This document shows, one piece after another, positions 63,692 to 64,000 of a stretch of DNA of 64,000 bases. Source of the stretch: Achromobacter pestifer (GTDB lineage: Bacteria; Pseudomonadota; Gammaproteobacteria; Burkholderiales; Burkholderiaceae_B); contig NZ_CP053985.1 in NCBI RefSeq assembly GCF_013267355.1, positions 2,728,001 to 2,792,000 of the forward strand, read 5' to 3'. The translations under genes were made by a program, and so were the position numbers. The number at the start of each line of letters is the position of its first letter. Within the stretch, counting starts at the first letter, position 1. The notes below the pieces were generated by a model. That model was given only the letters and a program-made list of their open reading frames with translations, was not told the origin of the DNA and ran no database searches.

Positions 63692-64000
63692 CTACTCGAG
63701 GTACTTGAAACTGCGGTAGGTGGAAATCAATCGTTCATAAGCCGCGCGCACGCGCTGAGGGGCCATCGGATCCCGCAGGAAGCGGGCGTCGTGCATCAGT
63801 CCGATCATCAGGCTGTAGACCTCGAACACGAGCTGCTCGGGATCCGTGTCCGGCCTGACGTGGCCGGCCTCCAGTGCCTGGTTGACCGTACGCAGCATGG
63901 CGGCGCGCCAGCGCCGCAGATTGCCTTCCAGCACTGAGCGCAGCGGCGATTCCACGTCGTCGTACTCGAAGGCGCCGGCCACATAGATGCAGCCGGTCAG
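63692..64000 (-). CDS. TetR-family regulator, C-terminal part (5' end outside window)
   Basis: The frame is open to the window edge; 102 codons are present. The visible part has LTGCIYVAGAFEYDD, then RSVLEGNLRRWRAAMLRTVNQ and a helical C terminus (LVFEVYSLMIGLMHDARFLRD), each typical of a TetR effector domain seen in regulators with a GC(I/L)..A..E(Y/F)DD motif. The DNA-binding domain lies outside. It reads toward the palindrome, small ORF and isochorismatase gene. A GCCGGC/GCCGGC hairpin follows its stop (63661-63676). Confidence 0.75.
   Translation of the reverse strand: MTGCIYVAGAFEYDDVESPLRSVLEGNLRRWRAAMLRTVNQALEAGHVRPDTDPEQLVFEVYSLMIGLMHDARFLRDPMAPQRVRAAYERLISTYRSFKYLE

Overview
The window is a high-GC chromosomal segment of a betaproteobacterium, most likely Burkholderiales/Alcaligenaceae (Achromobacter or Bordetella type). 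The evidence is the split ribosomal-protein cluster, two LIV-type uptake operons, a TctC/Bug receptor, DUF4148 exported proteins, system II cytochrome c biogenesis (ResB/CcsA) and the hemB-engB-cytochrome c4 neighbourhood. The genus is inferred from gene content and was not checked against a database. I saw no rRNA, tRNA, CRISPR array, insertion sequence or prophage.

Layout. 1-5696: end of tuf, then the S10 group (rpsJ, rplC-rplD-rplW-rplB-rpsS-rplV-rpsC-rplP-rpmC-rpsQ). A strong terminator separates rpsJ from rplC, and another closes the group after rpsQ. 5831-16391: an insert between rpsQ and rplN, which are normally adjacent. It holds two exported coiled-coil proteins of unknown function, a minus-strand operon (alpha/beta hydrolase plus a complete LIV-type ABC importer) with a divergent AraC regulator, an aldehyde dehydrogenase and an LpxO-like hydroxylase. 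16463-25840: a new promoter and long leader, then the spc and alpha groups (rplN to secY, infA, rpmJ, rpsM, rpsK, rpsD, rpoA, rplQ) and a terminator.

25857-38066: HIT protein, cutA and dsbD; then an IclR repressor divergent from a catabolic module (KstD-like flavoprotein, SDR and a LIV-type importer with a fused permease-ATPase), and an EamA exporter. 38124-44277: hemB-engB (minus), cytochrome c4, resB and ccsA. 44345-51665: lysA-lptM, cyaY, mrcA, aroK-aroB and a dGTPase-like HD protein. 51707-60718: M20 amidohydrolase with a TctC receptor and divergent LysR, a glutathione transferase, uvrA, an MFS transporter and ssb.

60719-64000 is the most distinctive part. Two nearly identical DUF4148 genes and a cysteine-rich TetR repressor share four copies of one 14-bp operator, and the TetR gene appears to be transcribed leaderless. 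Beyond it lie an isochorismatase-type hydrolase, a 37-residue membrane peptide with an excellent ribosome binding site, a perfect 24-bp palindrome, and the 3' part of a second TetR gene that runs off the window.

Most genes are ordinary housekeeping. Items worth a second look: the four-operator DUF4148/TetR regulon; the small ORF plus 24-bp palindrome; hairpins sharing an 11-nt loop after rpsJ and rpsD; the split ribosomal cluster; and an intrinsic terminator ending directly at the resB start codon.
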